Part shown: positions 8,171 through 16,421 of the stretch, piece after piece
Layout of the letters: the number at the start of each line of letters is the position of its first letter
Position numbering within the stretch: the first letter of the stretch is position 1
Translations under genes and position numbers: made by a program
Assembly: GCF_035958815.1 (NCBI RefSeq)
Contig: NZ_CP108383.1
Coordinates: forward strand, 4,650,001-4,714,000
Direction: 5' to 3'
Source: Nocardia sp. NBC_01327
GTDB lineage: Bacteria; Actinomycetota; Actinomycetes; Mycobacteriales; Mycobacteriaceae
DNA: 64,000 nt
The notes under the pieces: model-generated
Database searches by the model: none
Seen by the model: the letters and a program-made list of their open reading frames with translations, nothing else
What the model was told of the DNA's origin: nothing

Positions 8171-8204
8171 GACTTACGACCGTCTTTCGCCTCACGTAAG
8201 TGAA
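8171..8204. promoter_or_regulatory. Spaced inverted repeat upstream of PAS gene
   Basis: ACTTACG and CGTAAGT form an inverted pair with about 17 bases between arms, in the gap between the PAS gene (start 8094) and the halogenase remnant. The CTTACG/CGTAAG half-sites resemble the tight palindrome at 20729-20747. This may be a shared operator half-site, but the spacing differs, so confidence is low. Confidence 0.25.
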
Positions 8205-8255
8205 TCGAATTGCGGCCGAACAGTCTGTTCGCGAGAAGAAGCTATTACTGGGAAG

Positions 8256-8414
8256 GTGCGGCAACAACTCTCCGAGTCGTCCGATGATCAGAAGGCTGCG
8301 CTGGCTAAGGCGATGCGCGGACGGCAGGCTTCCCTTCCGGCGGAGTCGGCTCAGTACGACGTGGTCATGCCGCGGCGGCTCGATGATGTTGACCTCGAAC
8401 CGATCTCCGGTTGA
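8256..8414 (+). pseudogene. Broken N-terminus of FAD halogenase-like gene
   Basis: From a GTG at 8256 this frame encodes VRQQLSESSDDQKAALAKAM, then RGRQASLPAES and a YDVV motif. It aligns with the N-terminus of the intact halogenase-like gene at 23339 (VRHRLSELTGDQLAVLAQSL, RARKAMEPSEP, YDVVV) at roughly 45% identity over about 38 residues. Identity stops exactly where the GGGTAG nucleotide-binding loop should start; a frame shift there still gives a GG-containing peptide in the next frame. The rest of the gene is missing. It is therefore a relic of a fourth halogenase-like gene at the left edge of the cluster. Confidence 0.6.
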
Positions 8415-8675
8415 TCTATGTCCGCTGTCCTCGAATCCTGTTGTCGCCGATTCGTTCCTGGACCGGCCGATCAAACACAACCATGGGAGGAGGACATCAT
8501 CCAGAACCGTGAATCAACGCCGCGAGAATGCCGCTAGTCTCGGCAGATGTGCCGATGGCTGCAGCGCAGCTTCGGCCTAAATCCTCGCCAGGCCTGGGCT
8601 GGCCGACTGCTTCGATGGGCTGGCCTGGCGAGCAGCGGGACGGTGTCGCGCGTCGGCACCTGATCTCCTGGCTTG

Positions 8676-9302
8676 TCAGCCGGGGCTCAATGCGTCGGCG
8701 AGATCCTTCTTGTTGCCGCGGAATTCACCCGCGGCGATCGCTTGCTCGGCTGTGAGCATTCCCGACGCCAGGCCCAAAACCACCATAGGCTCTGCGCGAA
8801 GGACGGTTTCGGGTTGTGCATCGTCATCGAGTGCGATGCTTATGCCTGACTTGTCGGTACGCACCGTGATGAGCGTCCCGTCGACCTCCAGGCCGACGGC
8901 CCTGGGCTCGTCGGTGTGCTTGTTGTCCAGGAGGGAACTCAGCGCCACCGACAGCCAATGCGTCTGGAAGGTATCGCTTTGGGGTCCGGAGATCATGAGC
9001 GGAGTGCTCCACTTGACCAGTCCGGTGACCACGCCGCGGAGTTCGCTACCCCAGGGTGTGAGCGAGTAGACCACGCTGTTGCTGTCGGCGTCGAGCGAGC
9101 GTTGGACCACGCCGGCTTGTTCCAGTTCCCGCAGGCGTTCGGCGAGCAGATTGGTGGCTATTCCGGGGAGACCCTCGAGGAGCCTGTTGTACCGAGCCGG
9201 CCCGTCGAGGAGTTCGCGCACGACGAGCAGGCTCCACCGGCCGCCCAGGACATCGAGCGACCGAGCCAGACCGCAATACTGGCCGTAGGACCGCTTGCTC
9301 AT
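8676..9302 (-). CDS. HxlR-type regulator with C-terminal SCP2-like domain
   Basis: The ATG at 9302 gives MSKRSYGQYCGLARSLDVLG and 208 residues; the frame extends upstream but the family starts here. Residues about 10-100 are the HxlR winged helix (LGGRWSLLVVRELLDGPARY, then ATNLLAERLRELEQAGVV). Residues about 120-208 resemble the SCP2-type ligand pocket often attached to this subfamily (VDGTLITVRTDKSG, then VVLGLASGMLTAEQAI). It is probably a ligand-responsive repressor that controls the divergent plus-strand genes and itself. It is a paralogue of the regulator at 12008. Confidence 0.85.
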   Translation of the reverse strand: MSKRSYGQYCGLARSLDVLGGRWSLLVVRELLDGPARYNRLLEGLPGIATNLLAERLRELEQAGVVQRSLDADSNSVVYSLTPWGSELRGVVTGLVKWSTPLMISGPQSDTFQTHWLSVALSSLLDNKHTDEPRAVGLEVDGTLITVRTDKSGISIALDDDAQPETVLRAEPMVVLGLASGMLTAEQAIAAGEFRGNKKDLADALSPG

Positions 9303-9548
9303 TGCTGCGACCCCCTCGAGTGCTTGACCTTTTCCAACTCGCTTGACTATACCTCCCGGTCGGATCTTGGGACCGACCCGGCGTAGGGGGTCGACGGCCC
9401 ATCCTGGAGTACCGTTCCGGCCTGCGGCGGCGCACTGAAACCCGAGGTCAACCTTTGTGTCGCGACATTGCCGCAAACCTGAGATCCCGTAGGCCGTGCG
9501 GGATCGTGCGAGGCATCTGACCTGCGAAGCTTTAGTTTTTAGTGTCAA

Positions 9549-9562
9549 CTTGACTATTCAAG
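9549..9562. promoter_or_regulatory. Possible HxlR operator
   Basis: CTTGA-CTAT-TCAAG is a 5-bp inverted repeat with a 4-bp spacer between the HxlR gene (start 9302) and the plus-strand genes. The heptamer TTGACTA occurs again at 9343-9349, close to the HxlR start. Two related sites flanking the divergent gap suit autoregulation, but this is inferred from position only. Confidence 0.35.
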
Positions 9563-9587
9563 CCGCCTCCGCAAGGATAATGAGGGC

Positions 9588-9700
9588 ATGGCCGCTGTGC
9601 AACCTGTAGCCGAACGTCCCGATCGGGTGGACGATGAGCCGTTCCCGTTCGAGAGTCGTTTCGTCGAGCTGGACGGGAACTGTGTTGGACGGCGACTTAT
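9588..9700 (+). pseudogene. Remnant of alpha/beta-hydrolase N-terminus
   Basis: The ATG at 9588 follows GAGGGC. The product begins MAAVQPVAERPDRVDDEPFP and FESRFVELDGN, which is how haloalkane-dehalogenase-type alpha/beta hydrolases start (PFxSRxVELxG). The next expected motifs (HYVDEG, then HGNPTWS) are absent and the frame runs into unrelated sequence until 9851. It is read as a broken gene. A functional short peptide of up to 87 residues cannot be excluded. Confidence 0.4.
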
Positions 9701-9847
9701 CGGCCGAGTTCTTCTCCCGCCATCAGGGGCGGTCTGGTCGGGCGCAAGTTGGTCCGATTTGTTCCATAGACATTGTCGCTGTTCGAGCGGTGGGAAATCG
9801 TACTTCGAGTGCAGGAACAACAACCACATTGCGAAGGGGAACATAAT

Positions 9848-10210
9848 ATGACTCAGCAGCAGATGACCGCGCTGGACTCCGTTCTCGAATATCACCGATG
9901 CTGGACAAGCGGAGACATCGACGGGGCGATGCAATACATTGCCGATGACATGGTCTGTAAAGCACCCGGCGCGGATGTCGTGGGTAAGGAACAGTACCGG
10001 GCGTTCCTCGGCGGATTCGCATCGATGCTGACCGGGCTCGAGGATTTGGCAGCTTTCGGCGACGACGATCATGCAGTTCTCTTCTACTACCCGCACACCC
10101 CGCAGACTTCTACCTCCCCGACTGCGGAACATTTTACGATTCGCGACGGCAAGATCGTCGAGACCGTACTGTGCTTCGACCGGATGTCTTTCATCCCGCC
10201 GCAAGCGTAG
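9848..10210 (+). CDS. SnoaL-like (NTF2-fold) protein
   Basis: The ATG at 9848 follows GAAGGGGAAC; the longer frame from 9773 is not needed. It is a 120-residue protein of the NTF2-like/SnoaL class: N-terminal helix ALDSVLEYHRCWTSGDIDGA, conserved MQYIADDMVCKAPG, then VGKEQYRAFLGGF and beta strands ending AEHFTIRDGKIVETVLCFD. Members include polyketide cyclases, hydroxylases and isomerases, so a tailoring role in the cluster is possible, but the exact reaction cannot be read. The end of the cone-shaped pocket (Asp-Gly-Lys-Ile) is typical. Confidence 0.75.
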   Translation: MTQQQMTALDSVLEYHRCWTSGDIDGAMQYIADDMVCKAPGADVVGKEQYRAFLGGFASMLTGLEDLAAFGDDDHAVLFYYPHTPQTSTSPTAEHFTIRDGKIVETVLCFDRMSFIPPQA

Positions 10211-10469
10211 TCACCCTCGCGCTGACGAGTCGAGAATGCGCGCCCTGATCTCGATCCACCGAGATGGGAATTCGGGCGAGCGTGTCCGAAATAAGTAGAG
10301 TGCCCTCCGGGCTGGGGCGTCTGAGTTTCTCACTATCAAACGGAACAGCATCGGAGGGCATTTCGAGTGTGCTTTGCACAGGTTTCCCCTCGGGGATTCC
10401 TGTCAGCTGGAATCGGTACCGAGCCACTAGTTCGAAGTACTTATCCTCAGTAAGGGAAGGCACCTTGTC

Positions 10470-11906
10470 ATGAATCACGCGGTGGAAAATCCATCCGTTC
10501 TCTCGACCACACGCGGCAAACTGATTCTGGTGCTGCTCTGCTCGGTCGGTTTCCTCGACTTCATGGACTCAGTGATCGTGAACGTGGCGCTGCCCTCGAT
10601 GCAGCATCACTTGAACTTCTCCGAGCAGGGCCTGCAGTGGGTGGCCACCGGCTACCTGCTGACCTACGGCGGCTTCATGCTGCTCGGCGGGCGCGCGGCA
10701 GACATGATCGGGCGCCGGCGAGTGCTCGTTATCGGCGTGGTCGTGTTTGCCCTCGCATCCTTGGTCGGCGGGTTTGCCACCACCTCGTCGATGCTCGTGT
10801 GCGCCCGCCTCGTCCAGGGCGCCGGTGCGGCGTTGATGATGCCGGCGGCGCTGTCGCTGGTGACGACCACCTTCGAGGAGGGATCCGATCGGCATCGGGC
10901 CCTCGGTGTCTGGGGGGCCATGATCGGCCTGGCTTCGACGGCCGGGGTCCTGCTCGGCGGTGTGCTGACCCAGGCGTTCGGATGGCGTTCGGTGCTGCTG
11001 ATCAACCCGATCATCTGCGTGTTGATCTTCGCCGCGATCTATCGGCTGCTGCCCGACGATCGGCATCGCGCGCCGAGCGGGGGCTTCGACGCGGCCGGCG
11101 CCGTGCTCGGTACCGGGGGAATGCTGCTGCTGGTATACGCAGTGGTCGAGGCGCCCAACACGGGCTGGAACTCGCTCAGCACGATCCTTCGTCTTGCGTG
11201 CGCGGCATTGCTCCTGTTCGCATTCGTGGTGAACGAACATCGCCATCCGAATCCGTTGATGCCGTTGTCTATCTTCCGGGTCCGCGGGCTCGCGGCCGCC
11301 GATGCTACCCAGCTGCTCGCGATCGCCGGATTCCTGTCGATGTTCTTCTTCCTCAGCCTCTACATGCAGAACGTGCTCGGATACTCCGCACTGCGGACCG
11401 GTCTGGTCTATCTGCCGGTCACGTTCGCCGTCGGGCTCGGAGCCGGTGGCTCGACCAAGCTGATTCCGCTCACCGGGACCCGGCCGCTGATCGTCGGTGG
11501 ATCGCTGGTCGCATCCGTCGGTGTCTTCCTGCTGTCTCGCCTGCAGGTCGACGGCGACTTCGTGACCGACCTGCTGCCCGGCATGCTCGTGATGGGTGTG
11601 GGCCTCGGAACGGTCCTGGTGTCGATCACGAACGCAGCCAACGCCGGAGTATCGCCGGATAAAGCAGGGCTCGCGGCATCATTGTTGAACAGCTCCCAGC
11701 AGCTCGGTGGCGCGCTCGGTCTCGCGGTGCTGACCACGATCGCGACCTCGCGCACAACCAGCCTGCTGGCCAGCGGTACCCCTCCGCCCGAAGCGCTGGC
11801 ATCCGGATTCAATCGCGCATTGTTGGCCAGCGCTGTCGCCATCCTTGTCGCAGCCGTGATCGGCCTGGGCACCTACAACACACGCACCAACGACGCACCC
11901 ATGTGA
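10470..11906 (+). CDS. MFS drug exporter, 14-TM DHA2 type
   Basis: A 478-residue EmrB/QacA-type proton-driven exporter. The first helix is LILVLLCSVGFLDFMDSVIV followed by NVALPSM (motif D1). Motif A is GGRAADMIGRRR around residue 72, and motif C is in GLASTAGVLLGGVLTQAFGW around residue 155. Hydrophobic segments are consistent with 14 helices. Its stop overlaps the GTG that opens the next frame, and the HxlR gene at 12008 follows, so the pair is probably co-transcribed. It probably exports the product of the cluster or gives self-protection, controlled by the neighbouring HxlR protein. Confidence 0.9.
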   Translation: MNHAVENPSVLSTTRGKLILVLLCSVGFLDFMDSVIVNVALPSMQHHLNFSEQGLQWVATGYLLTYGGFMLLGGRAADMIGRRRVLVIGVVVFALASLVGGFATTSSMLVCARLVQGAGAALMMPAALSLVTTTFEEGSDRHRALGVWGAMIGLASTAGVLLGGVLTQAFGWRSVLLINPIICVLIFAAIYRLLPDDRHRAPSGGFDAAGAVLGTGGMLLLVYAVVEAPNTGWNSLSTILRLACAALLLFAFVVNEHRHPNPLMPLSIFRVRGLAAADATQLLAIAGFLSMFFFLSLYMQNVLGYSALRTGLVYLPVTFAVGLGAGGSTKLIPLTGTRPLIVGGSLVASVGVFLLSRLQVDGDFVTDLLPGMLVMGVGLGTVLVSITNAANAGVSPDKAGLAASLLNSSQQLGGALGLAVLTTIATSRTTSLLASGTPPPEALASGFNRALLASAVAILVAAVIGLGTYNTRTNDAPM

Positions 11907-12007
11907 CCTACGCCGTGCAGCAGCCCGGCGATTCCCCGGAACTGCGGGAGCAGTCGGGTGAGACGGCGGGCGGCGGCACCGGCACCTGCGATTGTCGAGG
12001 GGTAGAA

Positions 12008-12664
12008 GTGAGTCGAAGCTACGACCTGTACGACGGTCTCGCGCGGGCTCTCGACGTCGTGGGTGACCGGTGGAATCTGCTTATCGTCCGCCAACTCCTC
12101 ATCGCTGCCGCCCGATACGGCGAGCTGCTGGACAAGCTTCCTGGCGTGTCCACAAACCTGCTCGCCGAGCGGCTGCGCGACCTCGAGGCCGCTGGCGTAG
12201 TCGCGCGGCGGCTGGCCGTGGAGGGCAACTCCGTCGTCTACGCCCTCACCCCGTGGGGAACCGGGCTTCGGGAGCCGATCGAGAGCCTCATCCGCTGGTC
12301 CACCCCGCTGATGGCGCCCGCGCCCGCGGCCGCCGGTTTCCGCGCCGAGTGGCTCGTCATCGCGCTACCGGCACTGCTCAGCGGCAGGCCGGCCGGCCGC
12401 GGGTCATCGACGGTGGCGATCGTGATCGACGGTGAGCTGGTCCAGGTGCGGGCGACACCGTCGGGCATCGATGTCGGCGAGCCGGATGGTCGCGATCTCG
12501 ATGCTGTTGTGCGCGCTGATGCTTCGATCGTTCTCGGCCTGGCTGCCGGCGCACTCGTACTCGACGAGGTCCGCGAACTCATCGACATCGAAGGCGACGA
12601 GGCGGCCGTGCGAGCCGTCTTCGGTGGCCGATCCGTCGAGGCCGGCGGCTCCGCACGACGATGA
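12008..12664 (+). CDS. HxlR-type regulator with C-terminal SCP2-like domain
   Basis: I prefer the GTG at 12008, 5 bases after GAGGGG, giving VSRSYDLYDGLARALDVVGD and 218 residues. A GTG at 11903 overlapping the exporter stop would add 35 unusual residues but could allow translational coupling. The winged helix (GDRWNLLIVRQLLIAAARYG, then STNLLAERLRDLEAAGVV) and the C-terminal pocket region (VIDGELVQVRATPSG, IVLGLAAGALVLDEV) match the regulator at 8676 domain for domain. It is probably a ligand-responsive repressor of the exporter upstream. Confidence 0.85.
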   Translation: MSRSYDLYDGLARALDVVGDRWNLLIVRQLLIAAARYGELLDKLPGVSTNLLAERLRDLEAAGVVARRLAVEGNSVVYALTPWGTGLREPIESLIRWSTPLMAPAPAAAGFRAEWLVIALPALLSGRPAGRGSSTVAIVIDGELVQVRATPSGIDVGEPDGRDLDAVVRADASIVLGLAAGALVLDEVRELIDIEGDEAAVRAVFGGRSVEAGGSARR

Positions 12665-12670
12665 CAGTAT

Positions 12671-13357
12671 TCAACTCGCCTGTCGAGGCAATTGGTCATC
12701 GCGGGCCGACCGAACCCGGGCCAGGACGCCGCCTCGACGCCCCTCGGCGAGATTGCGCATGTTCATCATCTCTCGGCGCATCATGAACAGGTCCAGCCAT
12801 CCCAACAGATACTCCTTGATCACGCCGAGCCCCCTCGCGCGGGGAAGGGTCAATTTCACAATGAGCCGGGTGCCCTCAGCCCCAATCGGACGAATGACGT
12901 AACTGATCGCCAAATCCCCGAGCAGCAATCGCGCGATCCAGTGACTCACACGTATTGTGACATGTTCGTCGTAGACGAAGCTGACCAAGCTGAACAGTGT
13001 CATGAATCGCTGACCAAGCTCGAGCTGCTCCAATCCCGGTGTCAGCGTACGAGGACTCCTTCGTCCCAAATTGTTGAGCAGGTCGTAGCTGTAGGGTGCC
13101 ACCCTGATCTGACACAGCCACCTGTAGACAACCGGCGGCGGAGCCGCAATATCGATTGCACGGTGCGGCTCTGTCCGGGGGCCATCTCCGACCTCGACGT
13201 CACACGGAAACCGCTCACGCACCTCGGCGTCCGAAGATCCCCATACGTACGGCAAACCGGACGTACCGAATAATCTCCTTCTCACGCTCGCGTTGATGGC
13301 TCCTGCCTCGCTTTCCACGTTGCCCGTCGCTGACAGGCAAAACTCAATTCGTGGCAA
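12671..13357 (-). CDS. SRPBCC (START-like) protein
   Basis: Up to 228 residues; the TTG at 13357 and the GTG at 13318 are alternative starts and neither has a clear ribosome site. The core fits actinobacterial SRPBCC/polyketide-cyclase-type proteins: HRAIDIAAPPPVVYRWLCQI, then LGRRSPRTLTPGLEQLELG, DEHVTIRVSHW and a final long helix LGWLDLFMMRREMMNMRNLA. The fold makes a hydrophobic ligand cavity and no catalytic residues can be assigned. It ends 7 bp from the stop of the convergent HxlR gene and is divergent from the DUF1702 operon, so it may belong to the cluster. Confidence 0.75.
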   Translation of the reverse strand: MPRIEFCLSATGNVESEAGAINASVRRRLFGTSGLPYVWGSSDAEVRERFPCDVEVGDGPRTEPHRAIDIAAPPPVVYRWLCQIRVAPYSYDLLNNLGRRSPRTLTPGLEQLELGQRFMTLFSLVSFVYDEHVTIRVSHWIARLLLGDLAISYVIRPIGAEGTRLIVKLTLPRARGLGVIKEYLLGWLDLFMMRREMMNMRNLAEGRRGGVLARVRSARDDQLPRQAS

Positions 13358-13433
13358 CTGTGTAAACGGATCAACTTCCCACTGGCTTGCATTATCTGTA
13401 AGTAACCCTCACTATCGGCGGTCTTCCAATCTT

Positions 13434-13465
13434 GGTAAGCGCTGGGTAATGCCTACTCGCATTCT
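13434..13465 (+). promoter_or_regulatory. Candidate SARP operator and -10 box upstream of DUF1702 operon
   Basis: GGTAAGC (13434-13440) and GGTAATG (13445-13451) are direct heptamers with a 4-bp spacer, an 11-bp period as in known SARP sites. CATTCT (13460-13465) lies 8 bp downstream, the expected -10 position. The first gene begins at 13517. A similar arrangement occurs at 35661. Confidence 0.45.
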
Positions 13466-13516
13466 GTGTCGAGAAGAGTGTTAGTCCTCGGCTCCTTCCA
13501 GGAGAGGTCAGACAAA

Positions 13517-14482
13517 TTGACTACTATGCTGGCCCGGGCGCGTTTGGCGGTGCTGGGCGTTTCAGAGCGGGAAATCCTCGGATTCAAGCAGGGCGATTCG
13601 GCGAGGTGGCGTCACCTGGAGGATGCGTTACGGGCCGCGGTCGGCGGCTATCACGCGGTGCTCGAGGGCGGAGGCGTGGACGCGATCGTGCACCGGCTCG
13701 ACCGCTTTCCCAAGCATATGAACGGTTACGCCCACGAAGGCGTGGCGATGGGTCTCACGGGAATGGACTGCTGGTTACCGGGGAAGTCGCGATTTCGACA
13801 GTTTCTCTCCGGTGCCGGTGATGCTCACATCTACATGTCGTATATCGGCGCGGGCGAGGCTTTGGCACGTATGCGGCGCCTGCCCGAACCGTTCCTGAAT
13901 CGTCTCGACGACCCGGTGGAGCGGTGGCTGGTCATGGATGGCTATGGCTTCCACCAGGGCTTCTTCCATAGGAGCCGCTACGTCGATCGACAGATCGTGC
14001 CGCCATACCTGTCACCGTACGGGCGTCGTGTCTTCGACCAGGGTGTCGGGCGCAGTATCTGGTTCACCTCCGGTGCCGAGGTGGATCGCGTCGCCGCCGA
14101 CGTGGCTGCTTTTCCCCCGGCTCGCCAGCCCGACCTGTGGTTGGGAATCGGGACCGGGTGTTGTTACGCCGGCGGAATGGAACGGCAGGAAATCGAGCAC
14201 CTGCGGGAGGTGTGCGAACCGCACCTGGCGCACATCGCGACGGGCGCGGCCTTCGCGGCAAAGGGCCGCCACCGCGCTGGAAACCCGGTCTCCGACACCG
14301 AAATGGCCTGCGAAGTGCTGTGCGAAACCAGCAGCGCCGGCGCCGCCGCAATCGTGGACGACGTGCTGGCCAACCTTCCGGCGCACTACGCCCGTCCAGC
14401 CTGTGAACTCGTGCAAGACGATGTGATCGAGGCGTTCTCCGCACTTGCTCGTCCTGCCGCGGATCCGGGGTGCGCACCATGA
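13517..14482 (+). CDS. DUF1702 (UnbL-like) protein 1
   Basis: I choose the TTG at 13517, about 10 bases after AGGAGAGG and downstream of the candidate promoter; the ATG at 13526 is an alternative. The product has about 321 residues. The DUF1702 signature blocks are present in order: HMNGYAHEGVAMGLTGMDCW, IYMSYIGAGEALARM, VMDGYGFHQGFF, GRRVFDQGVGRSIWF, and QPDLWLGIGTGCCYAGGME. PF08012 members are called UnbL in enediyne clusters and have no assigned reaction. There are no signal peptide or membrane helices. The stop overlaps the next start (ATGA), so four paralogues are made from one transcript, perhaps as a hetero-oligomer. Confidence 0.85.
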   Translation: MTTMLARARLAVLGVSEREILGFKQGDSARWRHLEDALRAAVGGYHAVLEGGGVDAIVHRLDRFPKHMNGYAHEGVAMGLTGMDCWLPGKSRFRQFLSGAGDAHIYMSYIGAGEALARMRRLPEPFLNRLDDPVERWLVMDGYGFHQGFFHRSRYVDRQIVPPYLSPYGRRVFDQGVGRSIWFTSGAEVDRVAADVAAFPPARQPDLWLGIGTGCCYAGGMERQEIEHLREVCEPHLAHIATGAAFAAKGRHRAGNPVSDTEMACEVLCETSSAGAAAIVDDVLANLPAHYARPACELVQDDVIEAFSALARPAADPGCAP

Positions 14483-15450
14483 CCCTCGCGCCTACCGCCC
14501 CCATCGACAGTGGCCTGCGTGAGGCTGTCGGCAATCTCCTATGGCGTTCCTTCGCCGCGGTCGGTGTCATGCCGTCGGCTCCGAGCGCCGGTGACAGCGC
14601 CTCGGCTGCGCGGCTGAAGCAGGTTGTGTTCACCGTCACCGAGTGCAGCCGTACGACACTGCTCAACCCCGGATTCGACGCGCTGGTGCCCAAGCTCGAG
14701 GCATACGACCAGGAGCTTCACGGATTCGCCTACGAAGGCGCCGGAGTCGGACTTGCCGCGCTCGATTGCCTGCGGCCCCGGAAGAATCGGACCGCGGCCC
14801 TGGCCAGCGGCCCGGGAGCGCGGCACGTCTTCGGGATCTATCTCGGCGCGGGAATGTGCCTGGCCAGAATGTGGAGAAACCCCGAATCGTTCCGCAGGCG
14901 CATCGGCGATCCGCTGCTCAGCTGGCTCATCCTGGACGGGTACGGCTTCTACAAAGGGTTCTTCGCCTACGAGCGCTACGTGCACTATCGGCAGGTGCCG
15001 GTGCACCTGTACGGATATGGCCGGCGCGTCTTCGATCAGGGTGTGGGACGGGCGATTTGGTTCGGTGCCGATGCCGACGTCGATCGGGTTGCGGCGATCA
15101 TCGGAGCCTTCTCGCCGCAGCGCCAGGCCGACCTGTGGAGCGGAGTGGGATTCGCGTGCGGCTACTCCGGGGGTATCGAGCGCAGCGCACTCGATGCGCT
15201 GCCCGCCCTTGCCGACAGGCACCGCGGTCACCTCGCTGTCGGGGCGGCGATCTCGGCCAAGGCACGGCATCTGGGGGGCAACCCGGCATCCCACAACGAG
15301 TTGGCATGTGAGGTTCTGTGCGGGACCACATCGCAGCAGGCATCAGAAATTGCGGATGCCGCAGTGCGAGGGATTCCGTCAGGCAACGATGTTCCGGCCC
15401 ATGCGTTGTGGCGCCAGCGAGTACTTCAGGAGTTCCGATCACCATGTTGA
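14479..15450 (+). CDS. DUF1702 (UnbL-like) protein 2
   Basis: The ATG at 14479 overlaps the previous stop by 4 bp; the GTG at 14470 is less likely. The product has 323 residues. Family blocks: LHGFAYEGAGVGLAALDCL, VFGIYLGAGMCLARM, ILDGYGFYKGFF, GRRVFDQGVGRAIWFG, and QADLWSGVGFACGYSGGIE. The N-terminal 60 residues (with FTVTECSRTTLLNPGFDALV) are complete, as in canonical family members. The repeated DGYGF and FDQGVGR motifs are shared with protein 1 and suggest duplication inside the operon. The reaction is unknown. Confidence 0.88.
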   Translation: MTLAPTAPIDSGLREAVGNLLWRSFAAVGVMPSAPSAGDSASAARLKQVVFTVTECSRTTLLNPGFDALVPKLEAYDQELHGFAYEGAGVGLAALDCLRPRKNRTAALASGPGARHVFGIYLGAGMCLARMWRNPESFRRRIGDPLLSWLILDGYGFYKGFFAYERYVHYRQVPVHLYGYGRRVFDQGVGRAIWFGADADVDRVAAIIGAFSPQRQADLWSGVGFACGYSGGIERSALDALPALADRHRGHLAVGAAISAKARHLGGNPASHNELACEVLCGTTSQQASEIADAAVRGIPSGNDVPAHALWRQRVLQEFRSPC

Positions 15451-16421
15451 GCAAAGTTCTCGAGCCTGTACTGAAGTTATCGGTGAACGACTTCCCGCGA
15501 GTGGCCAAACAGCACTTCGGCGCCCTCCCGGAAATGGATGACGTATGGCCGCACTTCGAACCGCCTTCACACGCGATCCTCGACAACTTCTGGGAGACCC
15601 TCGACCATCCCGGCTTGGATCACCTCATTCCGATGGTGGAAGCCAATCCCGCGAAAGTGCGTGGCGTCGCCTACGAAGGCGCGGCCATGGGTCTGATGCT
15701 GCTGGATTTCATGCTTCCGTACCGGAAGCGTCTCAAAGGCCTTCTCGCCGTCTGCGGCGCTTACAAGCCGATGGTCTATGTCGGCGCGGGCATGGTCCTT
15801 CCTCGCCTGCCGGTCGATCCGCTCCGGGTTATCGCGCGCTTCGACGACCCGGAGCGATGGCTGATGCTCGACGGGTATGGCTTCTTCGCCGGCTTCTTCA
15901 CCGCCCGAGCCAGTTTCGATAGACAGGCCAGGCCAGACGGACTCACCGGCGAATCGGCACGCAACTTCGACAGTGGACTGGGACGCAGCCTCTACTTCCT
16001 CAGCGCGGCCAATCCGGATCGGATTGCCGGTGTGCTTGGAGCCTTTCCCGATTCTCGCCGCCGGGATCTGTGGGCCGGTGTGGGCCTGGCCTGCGGCTAT
16101 ACCGGCGGAGCACTCGACCGTGCGGGTTTCGAGCGGTTGCTGTACAGCTCGGGCACCTATGCCGCTGAAGTTGCCGTGGGCCTCGCGGTCGCGGCGGGGT
16201 TTCGCGAGCAGACCAATCATCCCGCCGACCACACCGAAGGGGCGTGCACTGTGTTCTGGGGCCTGGATGCCGACAAGGTCGCGAGGTTGGTTGAGGCCGA
16301 ATGCACTGGCGCACAACCGGATCCGTCGGGCCCTCGGTATGAGGAGTGGCGGCAGCGCGTGAAGGCCGTCTGGACCGAACGCCGCGAACTTGCCGTCGAC
16401 ATGGGGAGGGCAGATCGATGA
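15444..16421 (+). CDS. DUF1702 (UnbL-like) protein 3
   Basis: The ATG at 15444 lies inside the end of the previous gene (7-bp overlap), giving 325 residues; the longer frame from 15318 is a chance extension. Blocks: VRGVAYEGAAMGLMLLDFML, PMVYVGAGMVLPRLP, MLDGYGFFAGFF, ARNFDSGLGRSLYFLS, RRDLWAGVGLACGYTGGALD. It is the most divergent copy: the FDQG motif is FDSG, and the C-terminus carries a CTVFWGLDADKVARLV stretch where the others have CEVLC. It may have a specialised function within the set. Confidence 0.88.
   Translation: MLSKVLEPVLKLSVNDFPRVAKQHFGALPEMDDVWPHFEPPSHAILDNFWETLDHPGLDHLIPMVEANPAKVRGVAYEGAAMGLMLLDFMLPYRKRLKGLLAVCGAYKPMVYVGAGMVLPRLPVDPLRVIARFDDPERWLMLDGYGFFAGFFTARASFDRQARPDGLTGESARNFDSGLGRSLYFLSAANPDRIAGVLGAFPDSRRRDLWAGVGLACGYTGGALDRAGFERLLYSSGTYAAEVAVGLAVAAGFREQTNHPADHTEGACTVFWGLDADKVARLVEAECTGAQPDPSGPRYEEWRQRVKAVWTERRELAVDMGRADR

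Noticed and set aside
9782..9810. TTCGAGC and TTCGAGT, 22 bp apart, as a SARP site
   Set aside because: The period is two turns instead of one and no middle repeat is visible; TCGAG is common in this DNA.
10637..11662. Arg-rich plus-strand frame inside the exporter gene
   Set aside because: A shadow frame of the exporter with typical out-of-frame high-GC composition.
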